Assembly (NCBI RefSeq): GCF_017573505.1
Contig: NZ_JAGEOJ010000014.1
Location: 62,001-126,000 of the forward strand
Direction of reading: 5' to 3'
Length of the DNA: 64,000 nt
Source of the DNA: Actinomadura barringtoniae
GTDB lineage: Bacteria > Actinomycetota > Actinomycetes > Streptosporangiales > Streptosporangiaceae
Shown here: positions 21,697 through 30,496 of the stretch, piece after piece
How positions within the stretch are numbered: the stretch's first letter is position 1
Layout of the letters: each line of letters starts with the position of its first letter
Position numbers and translations under genes: made by a program
The notes under the pieces: generated by a model
Database searches by the model: none
Seen by the model: the letters and a program-made list of their open reading frames with translations, nothing else
What the model was told of the DNA's origin: nothing

Positions 21697-22093
21697 GAGT
21701 CGCGTCGGGTCCGGTGAGCGACGCGTCTGACCCGGTGAGAGTCGCGTCTGACTCGGTGAGAGTCGCGATGGTCTGGCGGAGGAGCCCGCGTGCCTCCGCC
21801 AGTTCGTCGGCGCGCTGATCGAGGGTGCGGAGGCGGTCGCGCAGGCTGTTCACCACACCCGGGCACGCGCTCAGGCCCTCGGGCGAGGCGCACGGCAGGA
21901 CGTGCTTGATCGTCTTGGTGGTCAGGCCCGCCGCGAGCAGCCCCCGAACGCGCCGTACGGTCTCCACGGCGTCGTCGTCATAGTCGCGGTAGCCGTTCGG
22001 CCTGCGCCGGGAGCTGATCAGCTCCGCGCCCTCGTAGTAGCGGAGCAGGCGCTCGCTGACCCCGGTGCGGCGCGACAGTTCACCGATCAGCAT
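21674..22093 (-). CDS. MerR-family transcriptional regulator
   Basis: A 139-aa regulator. The N-terminal MerR helix-turn-helix and wing are clear (MLIGELSRRTGVSERLLRYYEGAELISSRRRPNGYRDYDDDAV), followed by an antiparallel coiled-coil helix. A CASPEGLSACPG segment has two cysteines 8 apart, which may bind metal. The C-terminus is a tandem repeat (TLTESDA, TLTGSDA, SLTGPDA, TLTQ). I start at ATG 22093; the frame stays open upstream into the divergent amidohydrolase only because of GC bias. An inverted TTGAC...GTCAA lies in the promoter gap (22118-22138). Confidence 0.85.
   Translation of the reverse strand: MLIGELSRRTGVSERLLRYYEGAELISSRRRPNGYRDYDDDAVETVRRVRGLLAAGLTTKTIKHVLPCASPEGLSACPGVVNSLRDRLRTLDQRADELAEARGLLRQTIATLTESDATLTGSDASLTGPDATLTQPRAE
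21690..21772. repeat. 21-bp-type tandem repeat in merR 3' end
   Basis: Imperfect copies of GTGAGAGTCGCGTC[T/G]GACTC- or GGTGAGAGTCGCG-like sequence encode seven-residue [ST]L-T-x-[SP]-D-A units at the C-terminus of the MerR protein, directly at the convergent junction with cupin 2. Confidence 0.7.
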
Positions 22094-22184
22094 GCGGGTC
22101 TCTCCAGCCTGAACGTCTTGACCTTCCAACGATGTCAACCGGCAACCCTGGCGGGACAGGAGACATTCCCGGAGGGGGAGAACG

Positions 22185-22949
22185 TTGATCATCGATGCGC
22201 ACGCCCACGTGCACGACCCGGTCGAGGCGCACCTGGCGCTGCTGGACGAGGCGGGCGTGGACCGCGCGGTGCTGTTCGGCACGCGGCCGCATCCCGAACG
22301 GGCGACCGACCTGGAATCGCTGCGCAAGGAGATGGCGGCGCTGGACGCCGCCCTCAGCGGACGGGCCAGGGGATATGAGGACGCGTGGCGGGAGCTGGAC
22401 GCCGCGCTGGAGAACGATCGCTTCATCGGGTTCCTGTCCGTTCCCCTGGACGCCGACGACGTCGAGGGCCTGGTCGAACGCGAGGTCGTCGCCCGGGGCA
22501 TGCACGGGATCGGGGAGCTGACGCCGCCGCCCGGCGGCGCGGGCCTGATCGAGCCGGTGCTGCGCGCGGCCGCCGATCACCGGCTGCCCGTTGTCGTGCA
22601 CGGCTTCGCGCCCACGACCGCGGACGACCTGAACACCCTCGCCGAGCTGTCGCGCCGGTACCCGCGGGCGCCGCTGGTCGTCAGCCAGCTGGGCGGCCTC
22701 AACTGGATGCGGGCCATCGAGCTCGTACGGGACACGCCCAGCATGTACCTGGAGCTGTCGACCGCGAACATCGTCTTCTCGGTCCGGCTGGCGATCCAGG
22801 AGATCCCCGACCGGACCCTGTTCGGCTCGGACGCCCCGTACGGCGATCCCGTCCTCGCCCGCGCCACCGTGGAACGGGTGACCCGGCCCGGCGAGGTACG
22901 GGATCGCGTGCTGGGCGGCACCGCCGCCGAGCTGCTCGGCCTCGGCTGA
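22185..22949 (+). CDS. Amidohydrolase-family (TIM-barrel) metal hydrolase
   Basis: A 254-aa amidohydrolase of the Amidohydro_2 type. The first metal motif is MIIDAHAHVHD (H-x-H). A further His lies in LPVVVHGFAP, and the catalytic Asp in LFGSDAPYGDP near the C-terminus. Family members include decarboxylases and hydrolases of aromatic or lactone substrates. The ATG follows GGAGGGGGAGAACG. It is divergent from the MerR gene, which may regulate it. Confidence 0.83.
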   Translation: MIIDAHAHVHDPVEAHLALLDEAGVDRAVLFGTRPHPERATDLESLRKEMAALDAALSGRARGYEDAWRELDAALENDRFIGFLSVPLDADDVEGLVEREVVARGMHGIGELTPPPGGAGLIEPVLRAAADHRLPVVVHGFAPTTADDLNTLAELSRRYPRAPLVVSQLGGLNWMRAIELVRDTPSMYLELSTANIVFSVRLAIQEIPDRTLFGSDAPYGDPVLARATVERVTRPGEVRDRVLGGTAAELLGLG

Positions 22950-22972
22950 GCCGCTCGGCCTCGGCTGACCGG

Positions 22973-24085
22973 CTAAGAGCCCTGGACGGGGCGGCGGGTG
23001 CCGGTGGCGGCGGACTCGCGCACGGCGTCCAGGACGCGGTGGACGCGGACGCCGGCCTCGAAGTCGGGCACGGAGTGCACGCCCTGCTCGATGTCGTCGC
23101 CCAGGTGGCGGTAGAAGCGCGCGACGTTGGCGACCTCCGTGGCCTCGGCGCCCTCCGGGACCCACAGATGGCGCTCGGGGATGGCGATCTCCGTACGCGT
23201 GCCGTCCGCGAGCCCGCCGCCCAGCAGCCGCAGCTCACCGAGCTGCAGGCCCATCGCCGCGCCCGGTCCCGAGGAGACGATCGTGAGGTCGCCCTCGGTG
23301 CCGGAGATCTCGATGCGGGTCTGCGGGTCGGTCGTCTTGGCGTAGTGCACGTGCGCCGACAGAACGGCGCCGGAGGAGAGCGCGCCGGTGAGGGCGACCT
23401 GGTCGGGGCTGGTGACGGTGATCTGCTCGCCCGTCTCCTCGACCGTGTAGGACGGGCGCTGGATCGACAGCCGGGCCGACACCTCGGCGATCGGCGAGGT
23501 CATGAACTCGACGGCGTCCAGGTGGTGGCCGCCAGCGACCTCCAGAGTCCCGGCGCCGTTGTCCTTGTCCAGGGTGTACGTGGTCCAGCCCGGCAGGCTC
23601 GTCCCGGCGCCCTTGGTCAGGGCCGCGTAGACGTTCACGGAGGTCACCCGGCCGATGTCGCCGTTCGCGATCAGCTCGCGGGCGTGGGCGACGGCGGGGG
23701 CGTAGCGGGCCTGCAAGCCGACGAAGTTCCGCACGTTCTTCGACAGCGCGACCAGAGCCTCGGCCTCAGCCGTCGTACGGGTCAGCGGCCACTCGGAGAA
23801 GACGTGCTTGCCCGCGTCCAGCGCTGCGCGCACGAGCGTGTCGTGCGCCGGGACCTTCACCGTGATGACGACGAGGTCGACGTCGGGGTGCGCGGCCAGC
23901 TCGCCCGGGTCGGTGAACGCGTGCGGGACGTCGAAGAGGCGCGCGGCCTTCTGGGCGCTCTCGGTACGGCTCGTGCCGACGGCCGTGATCTCGAACGCGT
24001 CGAGCGCCCGCAGAGCGGGGATGTGGGCGCGGGCGGCCCAGCCGCGGTCGGGGCTGGCGCCGATGATTCCAACGCGGATCGTCAT
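22973..24085 (-). CDS. Gfo/Idh/MocA-family oxidoreductase
   Basis: A 370-aa NAD(P)-dependent oxidoreductase. The Rossmann domain begins IRVGIIGASPDRGWAARAHIPAL. The usual E-K-P catalytic motif reads SEWPLTRT, so the Lys is replaced by Trp, as in the Gal80p-like branch. The alpha/beta C-terminal domain carries EVAGGHHLDAVEFM. With the Lys missing, catalysis on a sugar is uncertain; Gal80-type members can act as sensors. It lies 43 nt downstream of an MFS gene on the same strand, so both probably sit under the TetR regulator at 25637. Confidence 0.84.
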   Translation of the reverse strand: MTIRVGIIGASPDRGWAARAHIPALRALDAFEITAVGTSRTESAQKAARLFDVPHAFTDPGELAAHPDVDLVVITVKVPAHDTLVRAALDAGKHVFSEWPLTRTTAEAEALVALSKNVRNFVGLQARYAPAVAHARELIANGDIGRVTSVNVYAALTKGAGTSLPGWTTYTLDKDNGAGTLEVAGGHHLDAVEFMTSPIAEVSARLSIQRPSYTVEETGEQITVTSPDQVALTGALSSGAVLSAHVHYAKTTDPQTRIEISGTEGDLTIVSSGPGAAMGLQLGELRLLGGGLADGTRTEIAIPERHLWVPEGAEATEVANVARFYRHLGDDIEQGVHSVPDFEAGVRVHRVLDAVRESAATGTRRPVQGS

Positions 24086-24128
24086 TGGTCTTTCTCCTGT
24101 CCGACTTCTGACTGCTCTGACTGAGTGC

Positions 24129-25508
24129 TCAGGCCGCGTGCGCGTGAGTGCGGGTGGGGACGGTGGCGGGCTTGGCGGCGCGGTCGCGGATGAGGCGCCA
24201 GGCGATCAGCGCACCGGCCAGGTAGGCGGCGCCGACCAGGAGGAACGAGACGGTCGCCCCGGTGCCCCAGCTCGGCGTGACGGCGAGGACGACGCCCATC
24301 GACGCGATGCCGACGAGCGAGCCGACCTGGCGGTTGGCGTTCAGGACCGACCCGGCGACGCCTGCGTGCTCGGTGCCGGCGGCGTTCACCATGGCGGCCG
24401 TCATGGCGGGGGAGATGATGCCGCCCGCGATGCTGGTCAGGGCGAGGCCGGCGGCCAGCATCCAGTACGGGGTGGACGGCGACAGTGCGGCCAGGAAGAG
24501 CGACGCGGCCCCGGCCACCAGGAGCGACACGGCCAGCAGCGGGCCCGCCGGGAGGCGGCCGGAGACGCGGGCGAAGACGATGTTGCTGATCGGGATGAAC
24601 AGCGTCAGCGGCAGGATCTCCAGCCCGGCCTGCAGCGGGCTCGCGCCGCGGGCGTGCTGCACGTACAGGCCGACCATGAACAGCGCGCCGTAGAACGCGG
24701 CGTTGAAGAGGAAACCGACCGCGTTGGAGCCGGTGAAGCTCGGGCGGCGGAACAGCGCCCACGGCAAGACGGGGTTGGCGGTACGGCGTTCACGGGCGAC
24801 GAGCAGCGCGGCGGCCACCAGCGCGGCGGCGACCGACGCGACGACCGGGACGGCGGTCCAGCCGAGCTGCGGGCCCTCGATCAGCGCGAAGCTCAGCCCG
24901 GCCAGGATGACGATGACCGCGCCGTGGCCGGGTGCCGCGAGCGGCTTGGTGCCCGGGGCGGTGGCGGCGATGTGGCGGCGGGTGAGGAGCATCCCGGCGA
25001 CGCCGACCGGCAGGTTGATCAGGAAGATGCTGGGCCAGCCGAACGCGCCGACCATGACGCCGCCGACCGTCGGGCCGAGCGCCATGGACGAGGACACGAT
25101 CGCCGACCAGATGCCGAGGACCTTGGTGCGTTCACGGGCGTCGGGGAAGGCACGCACCAGGAGCGCGAGGCTGCTCGGCATGAACAGCGCCGCCCCGGCG
25201 CCCTGCAGGAGCCGCGCGCCGATCAGGGCCTCGACGGTCGGCGCGAGCGCGGAGGCCAGCGAGGCGACCACGAAGATCGCCATGCCCCACAGGTAGACGC
25301 GCCGGGTGCCGATCCGGTCGCCGAGGCCGCCCGCGAGCATGAGCAGGGCCGCGAACGTCAGCACGTAGCCGTCGACCGCCCAGGTCAGCTGGGACAGCGA
25401 GGCGTGCAGGTCCTTCTGGATGGTGGCGCCGGCGACCTGCATCACGGTGGCGTCCAGGCTCGCCATCACGAACCCGGCGGCCAGCGCCGTGATCTTCATT
25501 GCGGACAT
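24129..25508 (-). CDS. MFS drug transporter (DHA2-like)
   Basis: A 459-aa major facilitator permease with about 14 hydrophobic segments. TM1 reads ITALAAGFVMASLDATVMQVA, with the family D-x-T motif. Motif A follows in GGLGDRIGTRRVYLWG, and the motif C region in GPTVGGVMVGAFGWPSIFLINLPVG. It expels hydrophobic compounds in exchange for protons. Start ATG 25508. It is divergent from a TetR gene with inverted repeats between them, the classical repressor/pump arrangement. Confidence 0.88.
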   Translation of the reverse strand: MSAMKITALAAGFVMASLDATVMQVAGATIQKDLHASLSQLTWAVDGYVLTFAALLMLAGGLGDRIGTRRVYLWGMAIFVVASLASALAPTVEALIGARLLQGAGAALFMPSSLALLVRAFPDARERTKVLGIWSAIVSSSMALGPTVGGVMVGAFGWPSIFLINLPVGVAGMLLTRRHIAATAPGTKPLAAPGHGAVIVILAGLSFALIEGPQLGWTAVPVVASVAAALVAAALLVARERRTANPVLPWALFRRPSFTGSNAVGFLFNAAFYGALFMVGLYVQHARGASPLQAGLEILPLTLFIPISNIVFARVSGRLPAGPLLAVSLLVAGAASLFLAALSPSTPYWMLAAGLALTSIAGGIISPAMTAAMVNAAGTEHAGVAGSVLNANRQVGSLVGIASMGVVLAVTPSWGTGATVSFLLVGAAYLAGALIAWRLIRDRAAKPATVPTRTHAHAA

Positions 25509-25535
25509 GGGGGACCTCGCGATTCAGGGAAGCTA

Positions 25536-25620
25536 ACCGGACAACTCGCGTCCGGTTCGAGTCACGCTAACGGAAGCGGACGCGATCTGTCCACTTAAAT
25601 CGGACTGGTCGCGTCCGCTT
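25536..25620. promoter_or_regulatory. TetR operator region with inverted GCGTCCG-type repeats
   Basis: Two inverted repeats share the core GCGTCCG: AACCGGAC (25536-25543) with GTCCGGTT (25550-25557), and AAGCGGACGCGA (25574-25585) with TCGCGTCCGCTT (25609-25620). They lie between the divergent MFS and TetR genes and are the likely binding sites of that TetR regulator. Confidence 0.7.
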
Positions 25621-25636
25621 TTGCTAGCCTGGCCGC

Positions 25637-26296
25637 ATGAGCCCGTCCCCGACCCCGCCCGCGCCGCCCGCGCCGCCCGCTCCGACCGCCGTGGACAGCC
25701 TGCTGGACGACGGTTCCGGCCGCCTGCCGCGCGCCGACGCGCGGCGCAACGTGGAACGGCTGGTCGCCGCCGCCCGCGAGGCCGCCCAAGAGGGCGGGGA
25801 GATCACCGCGCACGAGATCGCCCGGCGCGCGGGGGTCGGCGTGGGCACGTTCTACCGCCGGGTCGGCTCGCTGGAGGAGCTGCTCAAGGCCGTCCTGAAC
25901 GAGGTGCTCGCCGAGATCATCGGCATCGGCGACCGCGGGCTGGCCGACCCCGACCCCTGGGCGGGCTTCGGCACGTTCGCCGCCAGCTACACGCGCCTGC
26001 GGAACGAGCTCTGCGACGTCAACAAGGCCCTCGGGAACGTGCTCGACCACTCGCGCGCCGAGCTCCGCGACCGCATCCAGGCGCTCGTCGAACGCGCCCA
26101 GGCGGCCGGCGTGATGCGGCGCGACATCGCCTGGGAGGACGTGGCGTTCCTGATGATCTCGGTCTCGACCGGCGACCACACGCTCGGCCTGCGTGCCGGG
26201 GAACGCCAGTGGGACCGCAACCTCCAGGTGATCCTGGACGGCCTGCGCACCCCCGAGCCGACCGAGCTCCCGGGAAAGCCCCCGACGCTGGGCTAA
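25637..26296 (+). CDS. TetR-family transcriptional regulator
   Basis: A 219-aa regulator. After a Pro/Ala-rich N-terminus of about 35 residues, the DNA-binding domain reads NVERLVAAAREAAQEGGEITAHEIARRAGVGVGTFYRRVGSLEELLKAV, a canonical TetR helix-turn-helix (GVGTFYRRV). The remaining helices form the ligand pocket. It probably represses the divergent MFS pump and oxidoreductase. The stop overlaps the convergent methyltransferase by 4 nt. Confidence 0.88.
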   Translation: MSPSPTPPAPPAPPAPTAVDSLLDDGSGRLPRADARRNVERLVAAAREAAQEGGEITAHEIARRAGVGVGTFYRRVGSLEELLKAVLNEVLAEIIGIGDRGLADPDPWAGFGTFAASYTRLRNELCDVNKALGNVLDHSRAELRDRIQALVERAQAAGVMRRDIAWEDVAFLMISVSTGDHTLGLRAGERQWDRNLQVILDGLRTPEPTELPGKPPTLG

Positions 26297-27078
26297 GCGG
26301 AAGGGCGGGTGCCGATCACGACCGTGGCGCCCATCTCGTCGTCCTCTGCCACCCGCGCGTTCAGGCCCGATCGTTCGACGGCCTCGATCGCGGACGGCAC
26401 CTGGCGTTCGCTGGTCTCGAAGAGCAGGTGGCCGCCGGGCGCCAGCCACAGCGGCGCCGCCCCGGTCACGCGGCGCAGCACGTCCAGCCCGTCGGCGCCG
26501 CCGTCGAGCGCCACCCGGTGCTCATGGTCACGCGCCTCGGACGGCAGCAGCTCCACGTCACCGGTCGGCACGTACGGAACGTTGCACAGCAGCACGTCCA
26601 CGCGGCCCATCAGCGACGGCGGCAGCGCCTCATAAAGATCACCCTCATAGACGTGGCCGTCAGCGGCGCTGTCGGCGACGTTGCGGCGCGCGCACGCCAC
26701 GGCCGCCGGATCGACGTCGGCGGCGTGCAGCTCGGCGACCTCCACCATCGAGGCCAGTGCGAGCCCCAGCGCGCCCGTTCCGCAGCACAGGTCCACCACC
26801 ACGGGCCGTTCGACCGCCAAGCCCGCGGCCTGCCGGACCAGGAACTCCGTACGGCGGCGCGGGACGAAGACACCCGGCGCCACCGCGACGCGCAGCCCGC
26901 AGAACTCCGCCCACCCGAGGACGTACTCCAGCGGCTCGCCCGCGGCCCGCCGCTCGACCATGGCGTCCAGCTCTTTCGAGGCCGAGGCGGCGCCGATCAG
27001 CAGGTCGGCCTCTTCCTCGGCGAACACGCAACCGGCCGCCCGCAGGCGGGACACGATGGAAGAGGCGGATGTCAGCAT
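26293..27078 (-). CDS. HemK/PrmC-like N5-glutamine methyltransferase
   Basis: A 261-aa SAM-dependent methyltransferase. Motif I is VVVDLCCGTGALGLALA, the acidic SAM-ribose strand is AADVDPAAVACARRN, and the substrate motif reads NVPYVPT in place of NPPY. The N-terminal helical part (EPLEYVLGWAEFCGLRVAVAPGVFVPRRRTEFLV) matches PrmC. PrmC modifies the GGQ glutamine of release factors; the N-V-P-Y change is known in a divergent actinobacterial branch, so the substrate may differ. Start ATG 27078. Confidence 0.82.
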   Translation of the reverse strand: MLTSASSIVSRLRAAGCVFAEEEADLLIGAASASKELDAMVERRAAGEPLEYVLGWAEFCGLRVAVAPGVFVPRRRTEFLVRQAAGLAVERPVVVDLCCGTGALGLALASMVEVAELHAADVDPAAVACARRNVADSAADGHVYEGDLYEALPPSLMGRVDVLLCNVPYVPTGDVELLPSEARDHEHRVALDGGADGLDVLRRVTGAAPLWLAPGGHLLFETSERQVPSAIEAVERSGLNARVAEDDEMGATVVIGTRPSA

Positions 27079-27128
27079 GAGGCGCCCACACTATCTGGGG
27101 GAATCCGGCTGATCTCAACGCGGTTGGG

Positions 27129-28199
27129 GTGGACGTGGCACACGGTGAACATCACGGTGAATACAAGGCTCCCGGCGGCAAGCTCGTCGCGGTGGATCTC
27201 GACGTGCAGGACGGCCTGCTGCGCGACGTCGGGGTGAGCGGGGACTTCTTCCTGGAGCCCGACGACGCGCTGGACGCCATCAACCGCGCCGTCGAGGGCG
27301 CTCCGGCCGCCGCCGAGGCGCGCGACATCACGGCGCGGATCACCGCCGCGCTGCCCGAGGGCACGGTCATGCTGGGCCTGTCCGCCGAGGCCGTGGCCAT
27401 CGCCGTACGCCGCGCCTTGACCAGCGCCTCGGACTGGCGCGACCACGACTGGCGGCTGATCCACGAGGCGCCGCAGGAGCCCGCCCTCCACATGGCGCTG
27501 GACCAGGTCCTCGCCGAGGAGGTCGGCGCGGGCCGCCGCCCGCCGACGCTGCGGGTCTGGGAGTGGGCGTCCAACTCGGTGATCATCGGCAGCTTCCAGT
27601 CGCTCCGGAACGAGGTGGACGCCGAGCAGGCCGCCCGCCACGACGTCACGGTCGTGCGCCGGATCAGCGGCGGCGGCGCGATGTTCGTCGAGCCCGGCAA
27701 CACCATCACCTACTCGCTGTACGCGCCCGCGTCGCTGGTCGCCGGCATGTCGTTCGCCGAGAGCTACGCCTACCTCGACGACTGGGTGCTGGGCGCGCTC
27801 GGCGACCTCGGCATCAAGGCCTGGTACCAGCCGCTGAACGACATCGCCTCCGCCAAGGGCAAGATCGCCGGGGCCGCGCAGAAGCGCCTGGCCTCCGGCG
27901 CCGTGCTGCACCACGTGACCATGGCGTACGACATCGACGCCGACAAGATGACCCAGGTCCTGCGGATCGGCCGGGAGAAGATCTCGGACAAGGGGATCGC
28001 CAGCGCCAACAAGCGCGTGGACCCGCTGCGCAGCCAGACCGGGCTGCCCCGCGAGGAGATCATCGAGCGGATGATCGCCCACTTCCGCGCCCGCTACGGC
28101 CTGACCGGCGACCGGCTCACCGAGGGTGAGCTGACCCGGGCCGCCAAGCTGGCCGCGGAGAAGTTCGACGACCGGAACTGGACGGCGCGTATCCCCTGA
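27129..28199 (+). CDS. Lipoate-protein ligase-like enzyme with N-terminal accessory domain
   Basis: A 356-aa biotin/lipoate ligase-family protein. Residues 10-75 (YKAPGGKLVAVDLDVQDGLLRDVGVSGDFF) look like the LplB-type accessory domain that in E. coli LplA lies at the C-terminus. The catalytic domain follows from about residue 120: VRRISGGGAMFVEPGN (family RR-x-SGGGAV motif) and the active-site lysine region KGKIAGAAQKR. It would attach lipoate or octanoate to a lipoyl domain using ATP. The GTG start at 27129 has only a weak ribosome site; GTG 27135 is an alternative. No operon partner. Confidence 0.82.
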   Translation: MDVAHGEHHGEYKAPGGKLVAVDLDVQDGLLRDVGVSGDFFLEPDDALDAINRAVEGAPAAAEARDITARITAALPEGTVMLGLSAEAVAIAVRRALTSASDWRDHDWRLIHEAPQEPALHMALDQVLAEEVGAGRRPPTLRVWEWASNSVIIGSFQSLRNEVDAEQAARHDVTVVRRISGGGAMFVEPGNTITYSLYAPASLVAGMSFAESYAYLDDWVLGALGDLGIKAWYQPLNDIASAKGKIAGAAQKRLASGAVLHHVTMAYDIDADKMTQVLRIGREKISDKGIASANKRVDPLRSQTGLPREEIIERMIAHFRARYGLTGDRLTEGELTRAAKLAAEKFDDRNWTARIP

Positions 28200-28280
28200 T
28201 CAGGCCGTTTTTCCATCGGCTCGGGCAAACGAATGGCAACGACCGCATTCGGCGCGAACCGCCCGGGGTAGTTCGTCGGC

Positions 28281-29654
28281 ATGCCACTGCATCAGGTCTC
28301 GGGCAAGGACGCGGCCGGCGCCGGCGATCTCTACACGTCCGCGCTGAGCGAGAACGTCCTGCCGAAGCGGCGGATGCCCGACGAGCACTCGGACTCCCGC
28401 GCCGCGTACGAGGTGATCCACAACGAGCTGCTGCTGGACGGGAACGCGGCCCAGAACCTCGCCACGTTCTGCACCACCTGGAGCAGCGAGGAGGTCCGGC
28501 TGCTGATGGCCGAGTGCCTCGACAAGAACATGATCGACAAGGACGAGTACCCGCAGACCGCCGAGATCGAGTCGCGCTGCGTGCACATCCTCGCCGACCT
28601 GTGGAACGCGCCCGCCGACACCGGCACGATGGGCTGCTCCACCACCGGGTCCAGCGAGGCCGCCATGCTCGGCGGGCTCGCGCTCAAGTGGCGGTGGCGG
28701 CAGCGGCGGCAGGCCGAGGGCAAGCCCGCCGACCGGCCGAACCTCGTCTGCGGTCCCGTCCAGATCTGCTGGGAGAAGTTCGCCCGCTACTTCGACGTGG
28801 AACTGCGGCAGGTGCCGCTGGAGAAGGGCGCGACCGGGCTGCGGCCGCACCAGCTGCGCGAGTACGTGGACGAGAACACCATCGGCGTGGTCGCGATCCT
28901 CGGCGTCACCTTCACCTGCGACTACGAGCCGGTCGAGGAGCTCTCCAAGGAACTGGACGCCATCCAGGCAACCACGGGCCTGGACGTTCCGATCCACGTG
29001 GACGCGGCCAGCGGCGGCTTCATCGCCCCGTTCCTCCACCAGAACCTGGTCTGGGACTTTCGGCTGCCACGTGTCGCGTCCATCAACGCCTCCGGGCACA
29101 AGTACGGGCTCGCGCCGCTCGGCGTGGGCTGGGTGGTGTGGCGGACGGCCGACCTGCTGCCCGAGGACCTGATCTTCCGGGTGAACTACCTCGGCGGCGA
29201 CATGCCGACGTTCGCGCTCAACTTCTCCCGGCCCGGCGGCGAGATCATCGCCCAGTACTTCCAGTTCGTACGGCTCGGCCGCGAGGGCTACACCAAGGTG
29301 CAGCAGGCCTGCGCGGACTCCGCGCAGTACCTGGCCGGGCGCATCGCGGACATGGGCCCGTTCGAGCTGCTCTACGACGGGCAGGGCGCGCTGCCCGCGA
29401 TCTCCTACACGCTGCGCGAGGGCGCCGCGTTCACGCTGTACGACCTGACCGAGCAGCTGCGCACGCGCGGCTGGCAGGTCCCCGCGTACCCGCTGCCGCC
29501 CGACCGGGACGACACCACGATCCAGCGGGTGCTGGTCCGGCACGGCATCGGCCGCGACGAGATCTCGCTGCTCGCCGACGACATCGAACGGTGTCTCAAG
29601 CGGCTCAGCACAGGCTCCACAGGCGCGCCCGCCCAGCCGGGATTCCACCACTGA
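28281..29654 (+). CDS. gadB: Glutamate decarboxylase
   Basis: A 457-aa PLP-dependent decarboxylase converting glutamate to GABA and CO2, consuming a proton. The PLP lysine is K274 in INASGHKYGLAPLGVGW. Earlier motifs are GSSEAAMLGGLALKWRW and VDAASGGF, with the Asp that contacts the pyridine ring. Length and N-terminus (LPKRRMPDEH) match bacterial GadA/B. No GABA antiporter lies next to it, so the role may be GABA metabolism or pH balance. Start ATG 28281. Confidence 0.9.
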   Translation: MPLHQVSGKDAAGAGDLYTSALSENVLPKRRMPDEHSDSRAAYEVIHNELLLDGNAAQNLATFCTTWSSEEVRLLMAECLDKNMIDKDEYPQTAEIESRCVHILADLWNAPADTGTMGCSTTGSSEAAMLGGLALKWRWRQRRQAEGKPADRPNLVCGPVQICWEKFARYFDVELRQVPLEKGATGLRPHQLREYVDENTIGVVAILGVTFTCDYEPVEELSKELDAIQATTGLDVPIHVDAASGGFIAPFLHQNLVWDFRLPRVASINASGHKYGLAPLGVGWVVWRTADLLPEDLIFRVNYLGGDMPTFALNFSRPGGEIIAQYFQFVRLGREGYTKVQQACADSAQYLAGRIADMGPFELLYDGQGALPAISYTLREGAAFTLYDLTEQLRTRGWQVPAYPLPPDRDDTTIQRVLVRHGIGRDEISLLADDIERCLKRLSTGSTGAPAQPGFHH

Positions 29655-29678
29655 CGGCCGGCCGGCCGTCTCGGAGGA

Positions 29679-30449
29679 TCACTGTGAGGAGTCGTCCTTC
29701 TCGGGCTTCCCGCCGTGGTCGCGCTTGATCGGCTGGGTCGTGGAGGAGGGGGAACGGCGCTTGCGGCGGCGGCCCGCGACCAGCTTGTCGTCGTCGAGGA
29801 TCTCCGCCGCCGTCCGGGGCTCGGTGGCGGTCGCGGCCTCCGCGACCGTACGGCCCTCGGGTGCCGAACGGGGCGGGGGCGGCGGGGCGGCCGGCGCCTT
29901 CTTGGGAGCGGCGGGGAGTTCGGGGGCGGGGGACACCGGGACGGTCTCGGCACGTTCGGCGGCCTGGATCGCCTCGATGACCGTCTGTTCCCCGGGTTCG
30001 AAGAAGTCATCGCGGTCGCGGTCGCCGCGGCGCCGGCGGCCGGACAGCCAGGTGTCCAGGGTCAGGCGGCCGCCGCCGCCCAGGGCGAACACCAGGCTCG
30101 CCAGGCCGAGGACCAGGACCAGCTCGTAGCCGTTCTTGACCTTGGTCCCGTCCACCAGGAACAGGCCGTTGTCGGCGTGCACGAAGACCAGCGCGCCCGC
30201 CATATCGAGGAAAAGGAGCGTTCCCGCAACGGGGAGGCCGATCCCGGCGATCAGGGCCGCACCGCCCAGGAGCTCGGCGAACGCGGCATAGGCGGCCGAG
30301 AAGGTGGGCGCCGGAACGCCCATGTCGTCGAAGCTGCGGCCCGTGGCGGTGATGCCCGCCTCGAGCTTCTGCCAGCCGTGGGCGATGAAGACGACCCCGA
30401 CCCCGAGCCGGGCCAGGAACGCTGCGACGTCGTACGTCCGTTCACGCAT
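29679..30449 (-). CDS. DoxX-family membrane protein with charged C-terminal tail
   Basis: A 256-aa protein. Residues 1-135 are a DoxX-type four-helix membrane domain (LARLGVGVVFIAHGWQKLEAG, FAELLGGAALIAGIGLPVAG, MAGALVFVHADNGLF, VLVLGLASLVFALGGGG). The last 115 residues are cytoplasmic-looking, Pro/Ala-rich, then Arg/Lys-rich (GRRRKRRS). DoxX proteins in actinobacteria join superoxide-detoxifying complexes or act as thiol/quinol-linked membrane proteins; the role here is unknown. Start ATG 30449. Confidence 0.83.
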   Translation of the reverse strand: MRERTYDVAAFLARLGVGVVFIAHGWQKLEAGITATGRSFDDMGVPAPTFSAAYAAFAELLGGAALIAGIGLPVAGTLLFLDMAGALVFVHADNGLFLVDGTKVKNGYELVLVLGLASLVFALGGGGRLTLDTWLSGRRRRGDRDRDDFFEPGEQTVIEAIQAAERAETVPVSPAPELPAAPKKAPAAPPPPPRSAPEGRTVAEAATATEPRTAAEILDDDKLVAGRRRKRRSPSSTTQPIKRDHGGKPEKDDSSQ

Positions 30450-30496
30450 GGAGGTCAGAGTAGGTTGGGGACGTTGGACGAGGAAGAGGTGCGGAG

